From Verrucomicrobiales bacterium (GTDB taxonomy: Bacteria > Verrucomicrobiota > Verrucomicrobiia > Limisphaerales > UBA9464), in assembly GCA_005805505.1 (NCBI GenBank), contig SYMJ01000098.1, positions 1-54,087 of the forward strand: a stretch of 54,087 bases of DNA. The letters are read 5' to 3'. The notes below the pieces were generated by a model. The model was not told the DNA's origin. It did not search any database and saw only the letters and a program-made list of their open reading frames with translations. Shown here in pieces: positions 18,895 to 28,831 of this stretch (position 1 is the stretch's first letter; each line of letters starts with the position of its first letter). The translations under genes were made by a program, and so were the position numbers.

Positions 18895-18985
18895 AAGCCA
18901 TGTGACCGGGGAAGTCTCCAGTTGTCCGCCGCCGTCGGTTTTATGGCCAGGTCTTGACTAGGGATGATCAGGTAGCCGTCTGAGG

Positions 18986-19675
18986 CTACAGGATCACAGG
19001 GGCGCCAGCGTGCCGAGCCGGCACCCCGCGGACGTCCTTGATAGCCAACAGGTTGAAGGCGTGCTGCGGTCTCGAGTTGATCCTTAGGAGGAGCGTTGCC
19101 AATTCCTCGCAAATCGTGCCCCCGGGGAAACTGAGGGTTGGTTCGGCCATGTAGCCTCGGAAATACCTCGTGCCGGTGGTTCCATGCACCGTGTAGCCTA
19201 ATGCCTCAAAGTCATGTATGTACCAACCCGATAGGTGTCGTTGGTGCGGGTTGCCGTATTCGGGTCCCTGGGGCACGAATCCGTGAGGAGTCTCAAGGAT
19301 TATGTATTTGTTGGTGATGGCTTCACAGGCCCTCAGTAGTTCGAAACCGAGATGGCGCGGGAGGTGTTCGATGACCCCGTAAAGCCCGACGAGATCAGCC
19401 TTCCTTGGCAGGCCTACTTTCTCCAGCAGGGACCCGATGTCCTCTGTGAGGATGTTCGCCTGGACGTAGTGGTCATGAAGATCGCGTTCCTTGGACAAAC
19501 GGATCGATACGAGGTCCGTGTCGATACCGATAGTAAGTATCGTTGGCCGGAACTGGCTCAGGTGCGAATTGCAACCGCATCCGATATCGATCGCGGTATG
19601 AACCTCGCCGCCGGCGATTAGCCCTGCGGTGAAATCGGACGCGTTCTTCGGGCGGAGGATTTCTCGTAGCGACAT
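18986..19675 (-). CDS. SAM-dependent methyltransferase-like protein
   Basis: TAIDIGCGCNSHLSQFRPTILTIGIDTD; DLVGLYGVIEHLPRHLGFELLRACEAITNKYIILETP. Start ATG 19675 (MSLREILRPKNASDF) is plausible; ORF opens at 19861. Confidence 0.75.
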   Translation of the reverse strand: MSLREILRPKNASDFTAGLIAGGEVHTAIDIGCGCNSHLSQFRPTILTIGIDTDLVSIRLSKERDLHDHYVQANILTEDIGSLLEKVGLPRKADLVGLYGVIEHLPRHLGFELLRACEAITNKYIILETPHGFVPQGPEYGNPHQRHLSGWYIHDFEALGYTVHGTTGTRYFRGYMAEPTLSFPGGTICEELATLLLRINSRPQHAFNLLAIKDVRGVPARHAGAPVIL

Positions 19676-19924
19676 AGTTTCAGGGAGAGATCTGCCGATG
19701 TCCGCCAACGCTTGACTTGTCGAGTCCCAGTGGTTTGGGCTGGACCTTCGGTTAAAACCCGGTTCGGAGCCATTCGGAGGCGGTCTTTTGGACAATTCCC
19801 AGAGAGGACGAGGCTCACAGCTCAGGATGGGTTTGTCCATCTTCGGAAACCGGCCGCGCATCGGTCCAGTGAAGGAAGATTCTCTGAGTGCCGGGCCCCG
19901 AATGCGCGGACTCTTCTCGGCGAC

Positions 19925-20734
19925 TCAACCTGCCGGAACCGAGGGTAACCTCGTACCAAGCCACCTTCTGAGTTCCCGTAGTTGGTCGCCTAGGGGCGGG
20001 CAGAGCAGGTCGGGCGTCAGGGTTCGTATCACCGGCTGTGCTGCCGCCTCGGGGCAGATTTCGATGGGCCAATCCCACGTGTCTCCGATGAGCCTTAGGA
20101 CATCAGCCTTGTGGATCGGCGGCCAGATGCCGGGCTGACAGACCGGTTCTGGGGATCGACCTTCCAGAAGTCCTCGGCAAATTTGCGCCCACTGGAGCGT
20201 GGTGATTCCATTCCAGGCGTGGTTGACGAAGCCTCGAACAGGCCCGCGCTGGGTGAGGAACCAGCCCATGAGACTTCTCGGGGCAGCAGCCCGCAGTTCG
20301 GGGCCCAGGATCGAGCATCGGATGACGAGCCCTCCGGCCGACCGCACCCGAAGTTCGGCTTCCCACTTGGACTGACCGTAGTCGTCGGTGGCATCCGCGA
20401 GTTCCCCAGTCTGCCGGGCCGGCAAATCGGATCGGAAGATCCCGTCGGTGCTGGCCTGAATGAACCGGGCGCGACTTCCTTGCAGGCATTCCAAGGACAA
20501 TTCCACTAGGCGGACGTGGGTGTCGATGAGTGCCTGGGGTGGCGATCCAGCCCGAATCCCGATGCAATTAATTACCGCCTCGGGATCCGTGGCTCGGAGC
20601 GATTCGAGGAATCTGGCCGGCGAATCTGGATCGAAACGAGGGTCCGGGGTTTGGACCGAATGCCCCGCCTCGGTCAAGAAGCGGGCGACGACATGTCCCA
20701 GCATGCCAGAAGCACCCAGTACAGTGACTCGCAT
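19925..20734 (-). CDS. NAD-dependent epimerase/RmlD-like SDR protein
   Basis: MRVTVLGASGMLGHVVARFLTEAGHSV; PEAVINCIG; QASTDGIF; DDYGQSKWEAEL (YxxxK). Confidence 0.82.
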   Translation of the reverse strand: MRVTVLGASGMLGHVVARFLTEAGHSVQTPDPRFDPDSPARFLESLRATDPEAVINCIGIRAGSPPQALIDTHVRLVELSLECLQGSRARFIQASTDGIFRSDLPARQTGELADATDDYGQSKWEAELRVRSAGGLVIRCSILGPELRAAAPRSLMGWFLTQRGPVRGFVNHAWNGITTLQWAQICRGLLEGRSPEPVCQPGIWPPIHKADVLRLIGDTWDWPIEICPEAAAQPVIRTLTPDLLCPPLGDQLRELRRWLGTRLPSVPAG

Positions 20735-21969
20735 TAAGCCTCCCCGAAGGCGGTCAACCATTCCCAAGAGTGACCGGGATATTTACGAACAATGTCATCC
20801 CGATGATTCCAGGCGGTGATCAGGCAGGCGACCGGCGGGTGCTGTATCATCTCGGCCGGAGTCACGATGGGTGTCTCGGTCTGGGGGATAAATTTTCCGC
20901 ACCGCAGCGGCGACTCATCGACGATGTAATTGAAGCGCAGATGCCGGAGTTGGTTCAGGTAGACATTGGCGCGACCGGCGGCCCCGTAGGCGGCAATGGG
21001 ACGGCCTTCCTGGAGAAGGCGCTCAAGCCTCCGTGCTGCGGGGGTCTCAGCACGGCGGTCATAGGCGCGTTGGATGTCATCCAGACCGAACTCCAACTCC
21101 AATGCCTGGCTTGAAATTCCGGTCGCCGAGGGGTCCCGGCGGAAGCGCACCCGCAGCAACCCTCCATGCAGCGGGGTTCTGAGGGTGGCCTCATGGATGA
21201 AGCCCAATCGGCAGACGCAGCGGATCAAGGCTGATTCGCTCCATTCAACCTTGTGTTCGTGATAAATGGTGTCCCATTGCCCGCCGCTCAGAGTCGCAGC
21301 GAGGTCGTGGACTTCGACCCAGAAATGTCCGCCCGGTTTGAGAGCTAAGGCAGCCCCGGCGAAGACTTCCCGAAGGTCCGTAATATGTGCCAGGCAGTTG
21401 GATCCGGAGAGCACATCCACCGATGCCTCCAGTCCGTTGTCCCGGACCACCTCCGGCGTGAACGGGCGATTGACCAGACGCCATGAAGCGGCGGCACCGG
21501 CGCGCCTCGACACGTCGCTGGGGTCCACGCCGATGCGCCGCCAACCCGGGGGAAGCTGATTGAGCAGGACCCCGTCATTGCACCCGATCTCCAGATAAGT
21601 CAGGGCCGACTCCTTGCCGTAAAATGACGCGAGAATATCGGAGAAACCAATGAAGTGTCGAACGAGGCCTGGCACCGTCGATGAGGCGTAGTTGTATTCC
21701 TCGTAGAGTTGGGCTCCGGAGATGTCCTCAGCCACTTGGACGGCTCCGCAACAGGAGCATCGCATCCAGGTCAGCGGGAAAAGAGGTGCCGTGCGAGCCG
21801 ATTCAGCGGACCGGCAGAACATTCCGGCCAGAGGCATCGGCTCCATGTGCAGCACGGGGACCAGTCCTGAGGATGGGGCGTGGCAACCTCGGCACTGTTG
21901 GATCGTAGGGGACGACATTCGGAAGAAATTCAGGGGTGGTCGATCAACGGGGGAGTTCGGCTCGGTCAT
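20734..21969 (-). CDS. C-methyltransferase-type SAM methyltransferase (N-terminal zinc-binding domain)
   Basis: CRGCHAPSSGLVPVLHMEPMPLAGMFC plus CSCCGAVQ zinc motifs; LTYLEIGCNDGVLLNQLPP; GGHFWVEVHDLAATLSGGQWDTIYHEHKVEWS; AAYGAAGRANVYLNQ. Stop overlaps the next gene start (TAATG). Confidence 0.85.
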   Translation of the reverse strand: MTEPNSPVDRPPLNFFRMSSPTIQQCRGCHAPSSGLVPVLHMEPMPLAGMFCRSAESARTAPLFPLTWMRCSCCGAVQVAEDISGAQLYEEYNYASSTVPGLVRHFIGFSDILASFYGKESALTYLEIGCNDGVLLNQLPPGWRRIGVDPSDVSRRAGAAASWRLVNRPFTPEVVRDNGLEASVDVLSGSNCLAHITDLREVFAGAALALKPGGHFWVEVHDLAATLSGGQWDTIYHEHKVEWSESALIRCVCRLGFIHEATLRTPLHGGLLRVRFRRDPSATGISSQALELEFGLDDIQRAYDRRAETPAARRLERLLQEGRPIAAYGAAGRANVYLNQLRHLRFNYIVDESPLRCGKFIPQTETPIVTPAEMIQHPPVACLITAWNHRDDIVRKYPGHSWEWLTAFGEA

Positions 21970-21981
21970 CCAATCAAATTC

Positions 21982-22971
21982 TCACGTGTATTCTTCAACG
22001 ACCTCGGCGGCATCGAGCAGCGGAGTAATCTCGTCGAAGGTCTTCAGCCTGCGGGTGTTTTCCGAGCTGTATTCTGAACCCAATGCCTGAGGGGTTAGTT
22101 CTTCGGGTAGGCGGTATTCTGGGTGAATGGTGAAGTAGGTTTCACTCTCGCTCACCCGTTGAAGCTCATACTCATTGACCAGAATTTCGTGAATCTTCTC
22201 GCCGGGTCGAATGCCCACCTCTTGGATGGGGTGATTCGTTCCTTGGGGGCTGTATTTTCTACGCATGGCTTCGGCCAAGGTTTGAACCGTGCAGGCGGGT
22301 GCCTTTCGGACAAAGATTTCTCCGCCTTGTGCCATCGTCATGGCATGGAAGACGAGGTCCACAGACTGGTCCAAGGTCATGAGGAACCGTGTCATGTGCG
22401 GCACTGTGAGCGTCAGTGGGACGTTTTCTTGGATCTGTCGAAGAAACAGAGGAATCACCGATCCCCTGCTGCCCATGACATTTCCGTAGCGAACGCAGCA
22501 GAATGTGGTGGATCCACCAAACTGGTTTTGGCTGCAGACCAGTTTTTCCATCATGGCTTTGCTGGTGCCCATGGCGTTGACGGGTTTGACGGCCTTGTCG
22601 GTACTCAAGGCCACGACCGTCTTCACTCCGGCGGCACGGGCCGTTGTGCAAATATTCTGGGTGCCCAGAATGTTGGTCTTGATCGCTTCGAGGGGGTAAC
22701 TCTCGCACGAGGGCACCTGCTTCAGGGCGGCCGCATGGAAGACGTATTGAACTCCACTCATGGCCTCGTCCAGTCGACCCGCATCACGGACATCCCCGAT
22801 GATGTAGCGGAATTGCGGCCAACGGCGTTGCATTTCCCATTGCTTCTTCTCGTCGCGGCTGAAAATGCGGATCTGTGCCGGGTTCAGGTCGAGAAGATGG
22901 CGCGCGACGCGGTTACCGAAGGAGCCGGTGCCCCCGGTGATCAGGATGGTCGCGCCGGAAAGAGATCGCAT
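21982..22971 (-). CDS. SDR family polysaccharide biosynthesis protein (UDP-N-acetylglucosamine 4,6-dehydratase/PseB-CapD-like)
   Basis: ILITGGTGSFGNRVARHLL; HAAALKQVPSCESYPLEAIKTNILGTQNI; VVALSTDKAVKPVNAMGTSKAMMEKL; CVRYGNVMGSRGSVIPLF. Confidence 0.88.
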   Translation of the reverse strand: MRSLSGATILITGGTGSFGNRVARHLLDLNPAQIRIFSRDEKKQWEMQRRWPQFRYIIGDVRDAGRLDEAMSGVQYVFHAAALKQVPSCESYPLEAIKTNILGTQNICTTARAAGVKTVVALSTDKAVKPVNAMGTSKAMMEKLVCSQNQFGGSTTFCCVRYGNVMGSRGSVIPLFLRQIQENVPLTLTVPHMTRFLMTLDQSVDLVFHAMTMAQGGEIFVRKAPACTVQTLAEAMRRKYSPQGTNHPIQEVGIRPGEKIHEILVNEYELQRVSESETYFTIHPEYRLPEELTPQALGSEYSSENTRRLKTFDEITPLLDAAEVVEEYT

Positions 22972-23091
22972 GGGCGCTTTCTATCGAAGTGCTGTTTCCA
23001 AGGGCAGAGATTTGTTTTCGTATAACAGTGGTTCGACGCTCCCCGACAACAATCTCGACGTTGTGACAGTTTTCACCCACCGTCAGTTCAG

Positions 23092-23667
23092 ATGATGACC
23101 CAGTGGATTGCTGACTACCTGGAGGCCCAGAAGCGCGCCGTCGATTCTGTGAAGCCCGCCGAGATCGCCGCCCTGGTAGAAACCCTTCGCGCGGCGTGGT
23201 CTCAAGACCAACAAATCTTCGCCATCGGCAACGGCGGCAGCGCGTCCAATGCCAGCCACTTCGCCGTTGATCTGGGCAAGGGATCTAGCGACAAGCTGCC
23301 GCGCCGATTCCGGGTGCTCTCGCTCACCGACAACGTGGCCTGGATGACGGCCCTCGGGAACGACTACTTCTACGACGAAATCTTCTCGCGGCAGTTGGCC
23401 AATTACGCCCGCAAAGGCGACGTCCTTATCACGGCCAGTGTCAGTGGTAATTCGCCCAACTTGGTGAAGGCTTTTGAGTGTGCCAAGGCTCAGGGGGTCA
23501 AGACCATCGCGCTGGTGGGCGCCAAGCGGGGTCGCCTGGCCGAGTTGGCCGATCAAGTGGTGGTCATCGACGACACTCACTACGGCCGGGTGGAGGATGT
23601 CCAAATGCACATCCTGCACATCCTGTGCTACGCCTTCATGGAGAGGCCGGAGTTGATCGAGGCCTGA
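23092..23667 (+). CDS. SIS-domain sugar isomerase (phosphoheptose isomerase/GmhA-like)
   Basis: IFAIGNGGSASNASHFAVDLGKG; DVLITASVSGNSPNLVKAFECAKAQGVKTIALVGAKRG; VEDVQMHILHILCYAFME. Confidence 0.85.
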   Translation: MMTQWIADYLEAQKRAVDSVKPAEIAALVETLRAAWSQDQQIFAIGNGGSASNASHFAVDLGKGSSDKLPRRFRVLSLTDNVAWMTALGNDYFYDEIFSRQLANYARKGDVLITASVSGNSPNLVKAFECAKAQGVKTIALVGAKRGRLAELADQVVVIDDTHYGRVEDVQMHILHILCYAFMERPELIEA

Positions 23668-23738
23668 TCGAGGGTTGATCCAGCCCGTCGAGGCTCAGTT
23701 CTAACAAAGTTTCCGCAGGTTCAACGGAGGTTTTTTTG

Positions 23739-24845
23739 ATGAGACGGACGATGAGACGAATACTGGGAGTTCTGCTCGGTGGCTGGCTGCTGCTGGTCGC
23801 GAGGGACGTTGTCGTTCAGGCGGGCACGCTGGTGCAGTTTCGCACTGCCCTAGGCGATGTGGTGGTCGAGTTGTTCGACCAAGAGAGACCCCTCACCACC
23901 GCCAACTTCCTCAAGTACGTCCGGTCTGGACGTTACACCAACATGATCTCCCACCGGATCGTGCCCAATTTCGTGATCCAGGGTGGTGGGTTCCGGGTGG
24001 CCAATCGGGGGACGGTGAGCAATTCGGTGGAATCGGTTTCGGAGTTCGCCAACGTCTCCAACGAATTCGACATCGGCCCGCGCTATCGAAATATCTACGG
24101 CACCTTGTCGATGGCGAAAAAAGGGGCGAGCACCAATGGGTTGGCGACGGTGCGGTGGACCAATGCGGCCGTGGCTTTCACTCAGTTTGCCGGCCTAAAG
24201 ACCAACGTCATTACCTACACCAATGCCTTCCCTGAGATCTCTACCTTCGAGGTGTACACCGAACGGATTGTGGCCACCAATGGTTCTGGCGCGACCCAGA
24301 TCTGGATCGTTTCCAAAGACGGGGTGGTCTACACCGGAGGTCCCCACTCGGCGTCCAGCCAGTGGTTCCTGAGCTTCGGGGACAACTCGGCCAACTTGGA
24401 CAACCAGAATGGCGGTTTCACGGTGTTCGGTCGGGTGGTGAGCGCTACCAATGGGTTTAACCGCCTGAACACCTTCCAGCCCGTCTGGCGTGCGACCAAC
24501 GTGATTTATTCAGCCGGTGGCGCCTTTAACGAACTTCCGTTGCTGAGTTACTTTGACCCCTTGAGCCTGGCCCAGCTCTACGCGGGACTGCTCTATGTGG
24601 ACATCACCGAGCTGCCTCCGTTGGCTCCGCCCACCCCGGACCCCCGGTTGCCCGGTGTCCAGCTAAACGGGGCCTTTCCCATGGCACACACAGTGGAGGT
24701 GTCCTCGGCGCTCCAGGGTCCTTGGCTCACCCTGAGCAACTTTGTTGGACGCACTTCTGCAGCTCCGGTGCCCGATCCCGATGGCAATGGCCCGCTGCGG
24801 CTTTATCGCCTCAAGGTGCCGTTCTCATTGCCGCGCCCAGAGTGA
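23739..24845 (+). CDS. Cyclophilin-type peptidyl-prolyl cis-trans isomerase with large insertion and C-terminal extension
   Basis: VQFRTALGDVVVELFDQERPLTTANFLKYVRSGRYTNMISHRIVPNFVIQGGGF; GTLSMAKKG; SASSQWFLSFGDNSANLDNQNGGFTVFGRVV. Confidence 0.87.
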   Translation: MRRTMRRILGVLLGGWLLLVARDVVVQAGTLVQFRTALGDVVVELFDQERPLTTANFLKYVRSGRYTNMISHRIVPNFVIQGGGFRVANRGTVSNSVESVSEFANVSNEFDIGPRYRNIYGTLSMAKKGASTNGLATVRWTNAAVAFTQFAGLKTNVITYTNAFPEISTFEVYTERIVATNGSGATQIWIVSKDGVVYTGGPHSASSQWFLSFGDNSANLDNQNGGFTVFGRVVSATNGFNRLNTFQPVWRATNVIYSAGGAFNELPLLSYFDPLSLAQLYAGLLYVDITELPPLAPPTPDPRLPGVQLNGAFPMAHTVEVSSALQGPWLTLSNFVGRTSAAPVPDPDGNGPLRLYRLKVPFSLPRPE

Positions 24846-24886
24846 GGCGTATCGCCCTGGCGGTGCGGTCCGGGGATTGGTTTGGT

Positions 24887-27709
24887 TCAGGACAGCGAGA
24901 TCACCGCTTCGACGCAACGACCGCACAAGGTCGGGTGAGTGGGGGTCTCGTTGACGTTGAGTTCCCAGTGCCAACAGCGTTCGCATTTTTTGCGGCCCAC
25001 TTCGCCGGCGACTTGCACTGTGATTTGGCGCTCGGCCGCTTCCGTCACGGTCACCGCTGAGCAGTTGCACAGTTCCCGCAATTCGGCTTCGTGCGACGCT
25101 ACCAACGCTCGGTCCGCAGCCGGCAAGGCGAAGTGCAACACGGCATCCAAGCTCTTACCGATCAGTTTGGCCTGACGTGCTTTTTCCAACTCGGGCAGCG
25201 CTTGCTCCCTCAATGAGAATAAGAGGACCCAGGCGGGTTCGGTCGGCACGGCACCGGTGCTCGGATTCCAGAGGCTCAGGTGCACCGACTTCGTGGCCAC
25301 TCCCGGAATTTGCTCCCAGGCCTCGTCGGCCGTGAAGACCAGAATCGGAGCCAGGGCCTGTGTGAGCCGGGTCAGGATGCGGTGCAGGGCGCTTTGCGTA
25401 CTGCGGCGGCGGTCGGAGCCCGCGGGATCGGTGTAGAGCCGGTCCTTCACCACATCATGGTACATCGCGCTGAGTTGCACCGCGCAGAACTGCGAGATCA
25501 ACTGGTACACGACGTGGAATTCATAGGTGTCGTAGGCCTTCGCCACCGCGGCCTCCAGCGTGGCGAACTCGCCCAAGATCCAGCGGTCGAGTCCGCTGAG
25601 TTGGTCATCGGCCACTGCCTGGGTTGCCGGATTGAAGTCGTATAAGTTGGAGAGCTGATAGCGCAGGGTATTGCGGATGAGGCGGTAGGTTTCACCCACC
25701 TTCTTGAGCCGCTCCTCGCTGACCACGATGTCGCTGCGGTAGTCTTGCGAAGCAACCCACAGGCGCACGACATCGCAACCGTAGTCCTTAATGTAGCGAT
25801 CGGCCGTCTGCGGCTTTTGGTAACCACCCTGACCTTGCTTGGACTTGGAGATTTTCTCGCGGTCCTCATCGACCATGAAGCCGTGGGTCAACACCGTCTT
25901 GAACGGGGCCGAACCATTGCCCGCCAGCGATAGTAGCAAGGACGACTGAAACCAGCCTCGGTGCTGATCGCTGCCCTCCAAATAAACATCGGCCTGCCAA
26001 CCGCCCTCCGAACCGCGGAGCTCGGGTCGGCGCATGAGCACGGCACGGCTGGAGGAACCGGAGTCGATCCACACGTCGAGCGTGTCCTGGCTTTTGCGCG
26101 CGGCTTCCGGGCCCGACCAATCGGCCGGCCGGCATCCGGCCCACAGCGCCTCCACCGGCGTTGCGAACCAGACATTCGAGCCCTCGCGCTCGATCCAGTC
26201 GGCGGCCTTGCGGACGATCCGCGCGTCGAGAATGGGTTCGCCTGCCGCATCGTAGAAGGCCGGGATGGGCACACCCCAGGTGCGCTGACGCGAGATGCAC
26301 CAGTCGGGCCGAGACTGCACGGCGCCCTGGATGCGGTTCTTGCCCCAGTCGGGAATCCAGTTCACCGAATCAATGGCGGCCAACGCTTGTTGCCGGAAGG
26401 GCAGGGCCCCGGGAGCACCATCGGTGTGGTCCACGCGAATGAACCACTGGTCCACAGCCCGGAAAATGATCGGCGACTTGGAGCGCCAGCAATGGGGATA
26501 GCTGTGAGAATAATCTTCCCGGCGCATCAGCGCCTCCTTCTCGGTGAGCAGTGCCAACACGGCCTCGTTGGCCTCCGACTTGCCAGCCTTGGCCAGGGTG
26601 GACTTGCCCACCAGTGACTCCGGCAATTGCTGCTCCCGCGGCAGATCGGCGGTGGGGGTCAGACGGCCTTCGTCGTCCACCGGGCAATAAATCGCCAGAC
26701 CAACGCTCAAGCCCAGATGGTAATCGTCCATGCCGTGGCCCGGGGCGATGTGCACGAAGCCGGTGCCGGTGGAGTCATCGACGAAGTCGGCCGGGAACAA
26801 CCGTCCGGTGCGCTCGCAGAACGGGTGCTCATACTGGAGCGAAGCCAACTCTTCGGCCTGAGCGGTGCGGATAATTTGATAGCCTTCCCAGCCGCACTTC
26901 TCGCTGAGGCTAGTGAGGAGGGAGTTGGCCACCAGGTAGGTGTTTCCCTCGGCGAACACGTACGAGTAGAAGAACTTCGGATTGAAGGCCACGGCCAGAT
27001 TGGCGGGCAGGGTCCAGGGCGTGGTGGTCCAAACCACCACGTAGGTGTTGGGTTCACCCGCCAGACGGAGTCGGACGAACACGCTCTGGCTGATGTGGTC
27101 GGCGTACTCCACTTCGGCCTCGGCCAAGGCGGTCCGGAATGGAACGCTCCAGTACACGGGTTTTTTGCCCCGGTACACGAAGCCCTTCTCGACGAGGTCG
27201 GCGAACTGCCGCAGTTCATCGGCCTCATACTGCGGGGCGAGGGTCAGGTACGGGTTGTTCCAGTCACCCAGAACACCGAGGCGCTGAAATTGCTGGCGTT
27301 GCAAGTCGATGTACTTGCGGGCATAGGCATCGCAGGCCGTTCGGATCGTGGCCGCATCGGCATCGGACTTGCCTTGGGCGCGCAGTTCCTGGGTCACCTT
27401 GGACTCGATGGGCAGGCCATGGCAGTCCCAGCCGGGACCGTACGGGGTCTGGAATCCGCGCAGGGACTTCGACTTCAGGATCAGATCCTTGAGGATCTTG
27501 TTCAACGCCGTGCCGATGTGCACATCGCCGTTGGCGAAGGGTGGGCCGTCATGCAGGACAAACCGGGGCGACTGAGCCCGGGCCGCCATCAGCTGACCAT
27601 AAAGGTCCGAGCCGTACCATTGGGCCAGCCGTTGCGGCTCCCGCTGAACTAGGTTTGCCTGCATCGGAAACTCCGTCCGAGGCAGATTGAGGGAATTCTT
27701 GTAGTCCAT
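24887..27709 (-). CDS. ileS: Isoleucyl-tRNA synthetase
   Basis: HDGPPFANGDVHIGTALNKILKD (HIGH); TPYGPGWDCHGLPIE; VWIDSGSSS; HGFMVDEDREKISKSKQG (KMSKS); C-terminal CERCWHWE...LCGRC zinc motif. Confidence 0.95.
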   Translation of the reverse strand: MDYKNSLNLPRTEFPMQANLVQREPQRLAQWYGSDLYGQLMAARAQSPRFVLHDGPPFANGDVHIGTALNKILKDLILKSKSLRGFQTPYGPGWDCHGLPIESKVTQELRAQGKSDADAATIRTACDAYARKYIDLQRQQFQRLGVLGDWNNPYLTLAPQYEADELRQFADLVEKGFVYRGKKPVYWSVPFRTALAEAEVEYADHISQSVFVRLRLAGEPNTYVVVWTTTPWTLPANLAVAFNPKFFYSYVFAEGNTYLVANSLLTSLSEKCGWEGYQIIRTAQAEELASLQYEHPFCERTGRLFPADFVDDSTGTGFVHIAPGHGMDDYHLGLSVGLAIYCPVDDEGRLTPTADLPREQQLPESLVGKSTLAKAGKSEANEAVLALLTEKEALMRREDYSHSYPHCWRSKSPIIFRAVDQWFIRVDHTDGAPGALPFRQQALAAIDSVNWIPDWGKNRIQGAVQSRPDWCISRQRTWGVPIPAFYDAAGEPILDARIVRKAADWIEREGSNVWFATPVEALWAGCRPADWSGPEAARKSQDTLDVWIDSGSSSRAVLMRRPELRGSEGGWQADVYLEGSDQHRGWFQSSLLLSLAGNGSAPFKTVLTHGFMVDEDREKISKSKQGQGGYQKPQTADRYIKDYGCDVVRLWVASQDYRSDIVVSEERLKKVGETYRLIRNTLRYQLSNLYDFNPATQAVADDQLSGLDRWILGEFATLEAAVAKAYDTYEFHVVYQLISQFCAVQLSAMYHDVVKDRLYTDPAGSDRRRSTQSALHRILTRLTQALAPILVFTADEAWEQIPGVATKSVHLSLWNPSTGAVPTEPAWVLLFSLREQALPELEKARQAKLIGKSLDAVLHFALPAADRALVASHEAELRELCNCSAVTVTEAAERQITVQVAGEVGRKKCERCWHWELNVNETPTHPTLCGRCVEAVISLS

Positions 27710-28195
27710 CGCGGTTCCGTTGAAAGGCCTCTATGTTATCGATTCGCCAAATCTCGGGCAAAGGGGAATCCAGCAATCTAGCGGCCTCCGCACGCGGACC
27801 AACGGACCATGAGCCGCATCGGGTGCAGCGGAGCGAGCCGGCGATTCCGACGGTAAAAACGGTTTCTGTGGTGTCTTAACCACAGTATTCGGTTCCATGA
27901 TGTCATGGTGGGAATCCATCCACGGGCTTGCCTTGGGGAACAAGGGAGTGCATTTATCGACCCGGTGCTGACCGCCATTGTGGGTTTTTCCATACCCCCA
28001 AAGCCGTCTGAGCCTCTTGTATTGAATAGGGGTGCTCTGGCGGAGTTGGAGTAGGCAAGCCGTGGTTCCATTCGAAGAAGACTCGATGGATCCGCAGAAA
28101 ACAGCGGAGGTCGGTGCAGAAATTAATCCAGTGGGCGGAAGGAATCGGCCGAATGAATCGGTTCGAATCCATAGAAGCCCAAAGAAAGCGGCCCG

Positions 28196-28831
28196 ATGTC
28201 GGACATTTTCCCAAGGTGGACCAACAAAATACCGTTGATGGTCGGTGTGGCAGCGGCCGTGGTGCTGCCAACCGTGATCGCGGGGATCACCTATTACTTT
28301 ACCCCGAAGTACACTCGCGTGGGTTACCAGCCCAAGCAGCCGGTTGCGTTTTCTCACGCCATCCACTCGGATCAGCTGGGGATGGACTGCCGCTATTGCC
28401 ACAACGGCGTCGAAAAGTCGTGGTTCTCCAACATCCCGGCTTCGGAGACGTGCATGCGTTGCCACTCCATCGTGGCCAAGGATTCCCCGAAGTTGAGTTT
28501 GGTTCGCGAGTCTTACTCCAGTGGAAAGCCCATTCCTTGGGTGCAGATCCACAAGACCCCCGACTACGTTTATTTTAACCACTCCGTTCACGTAAACCGT
28601 GGTATTTCCTGTGTGAAATGCCATGGCGAGATCCAGAAAATGGACGAAGTGTACCATGCCAAGCCCCTCTCGATGGGCTTCTGTCTGGAGTGCCATCGGG
28701 AGCCCGAGAAGCACATCCGGCCCAATGATCTTGTGACCAAGCTCGATTGGAACGGTGAGTTCGACGGCAAAAAAGCCGTTCACGACTGGAAGGTTCAACC
28801 TGGCCAGAGCTGTTCCACCTGCCACCGCTGA
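28196..28831 (+). CDS. actA: Alternative Complex III subunit ActA, pentaheme cytochrome c
   Basis: N-terminal TM helix; five CxxCH motifs (CRYCH, CMRCH, CVKCH, CLECH, CSTCH); first gene of an act-ordered operon. Confidence 0.88.
   Translation: MSDIFPRWTNKIPLMVGVAAAVVLPTVIAGITYYFTPKYTRVGYQPKQPVAFSHAIHSDQLGMDCRYCHNGVEKSWFSNIPASETCMRCHSIVAKDSPKLSLVRESYSSGKPIPWVQIHKTPDYVYFNHSVHVNRGISCVKCHGEIQKMDEVYHAKPLSMGFCLECHREPEKHIRPNDLVTKLDWNGEFDGKKAVHDWKVQPGQSCSTCHR

Noticed and set aside
18972-18989. gtagcc-gtctga-ggctac hairpin at the end of a methyltransferase gene
   Set aside because: Only a 6-bp stem, overlaps the stop codon and lacks a U-tract; too weak to call terminator or REP.
27731-28825. 364-aa minus-strand ORF overlapping actA and the ileS-actA intergenic region
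   Set aside because: No family motifs; antisense to a five-heme cytochrome gene; typical shadow ORF in high-GC DNA.
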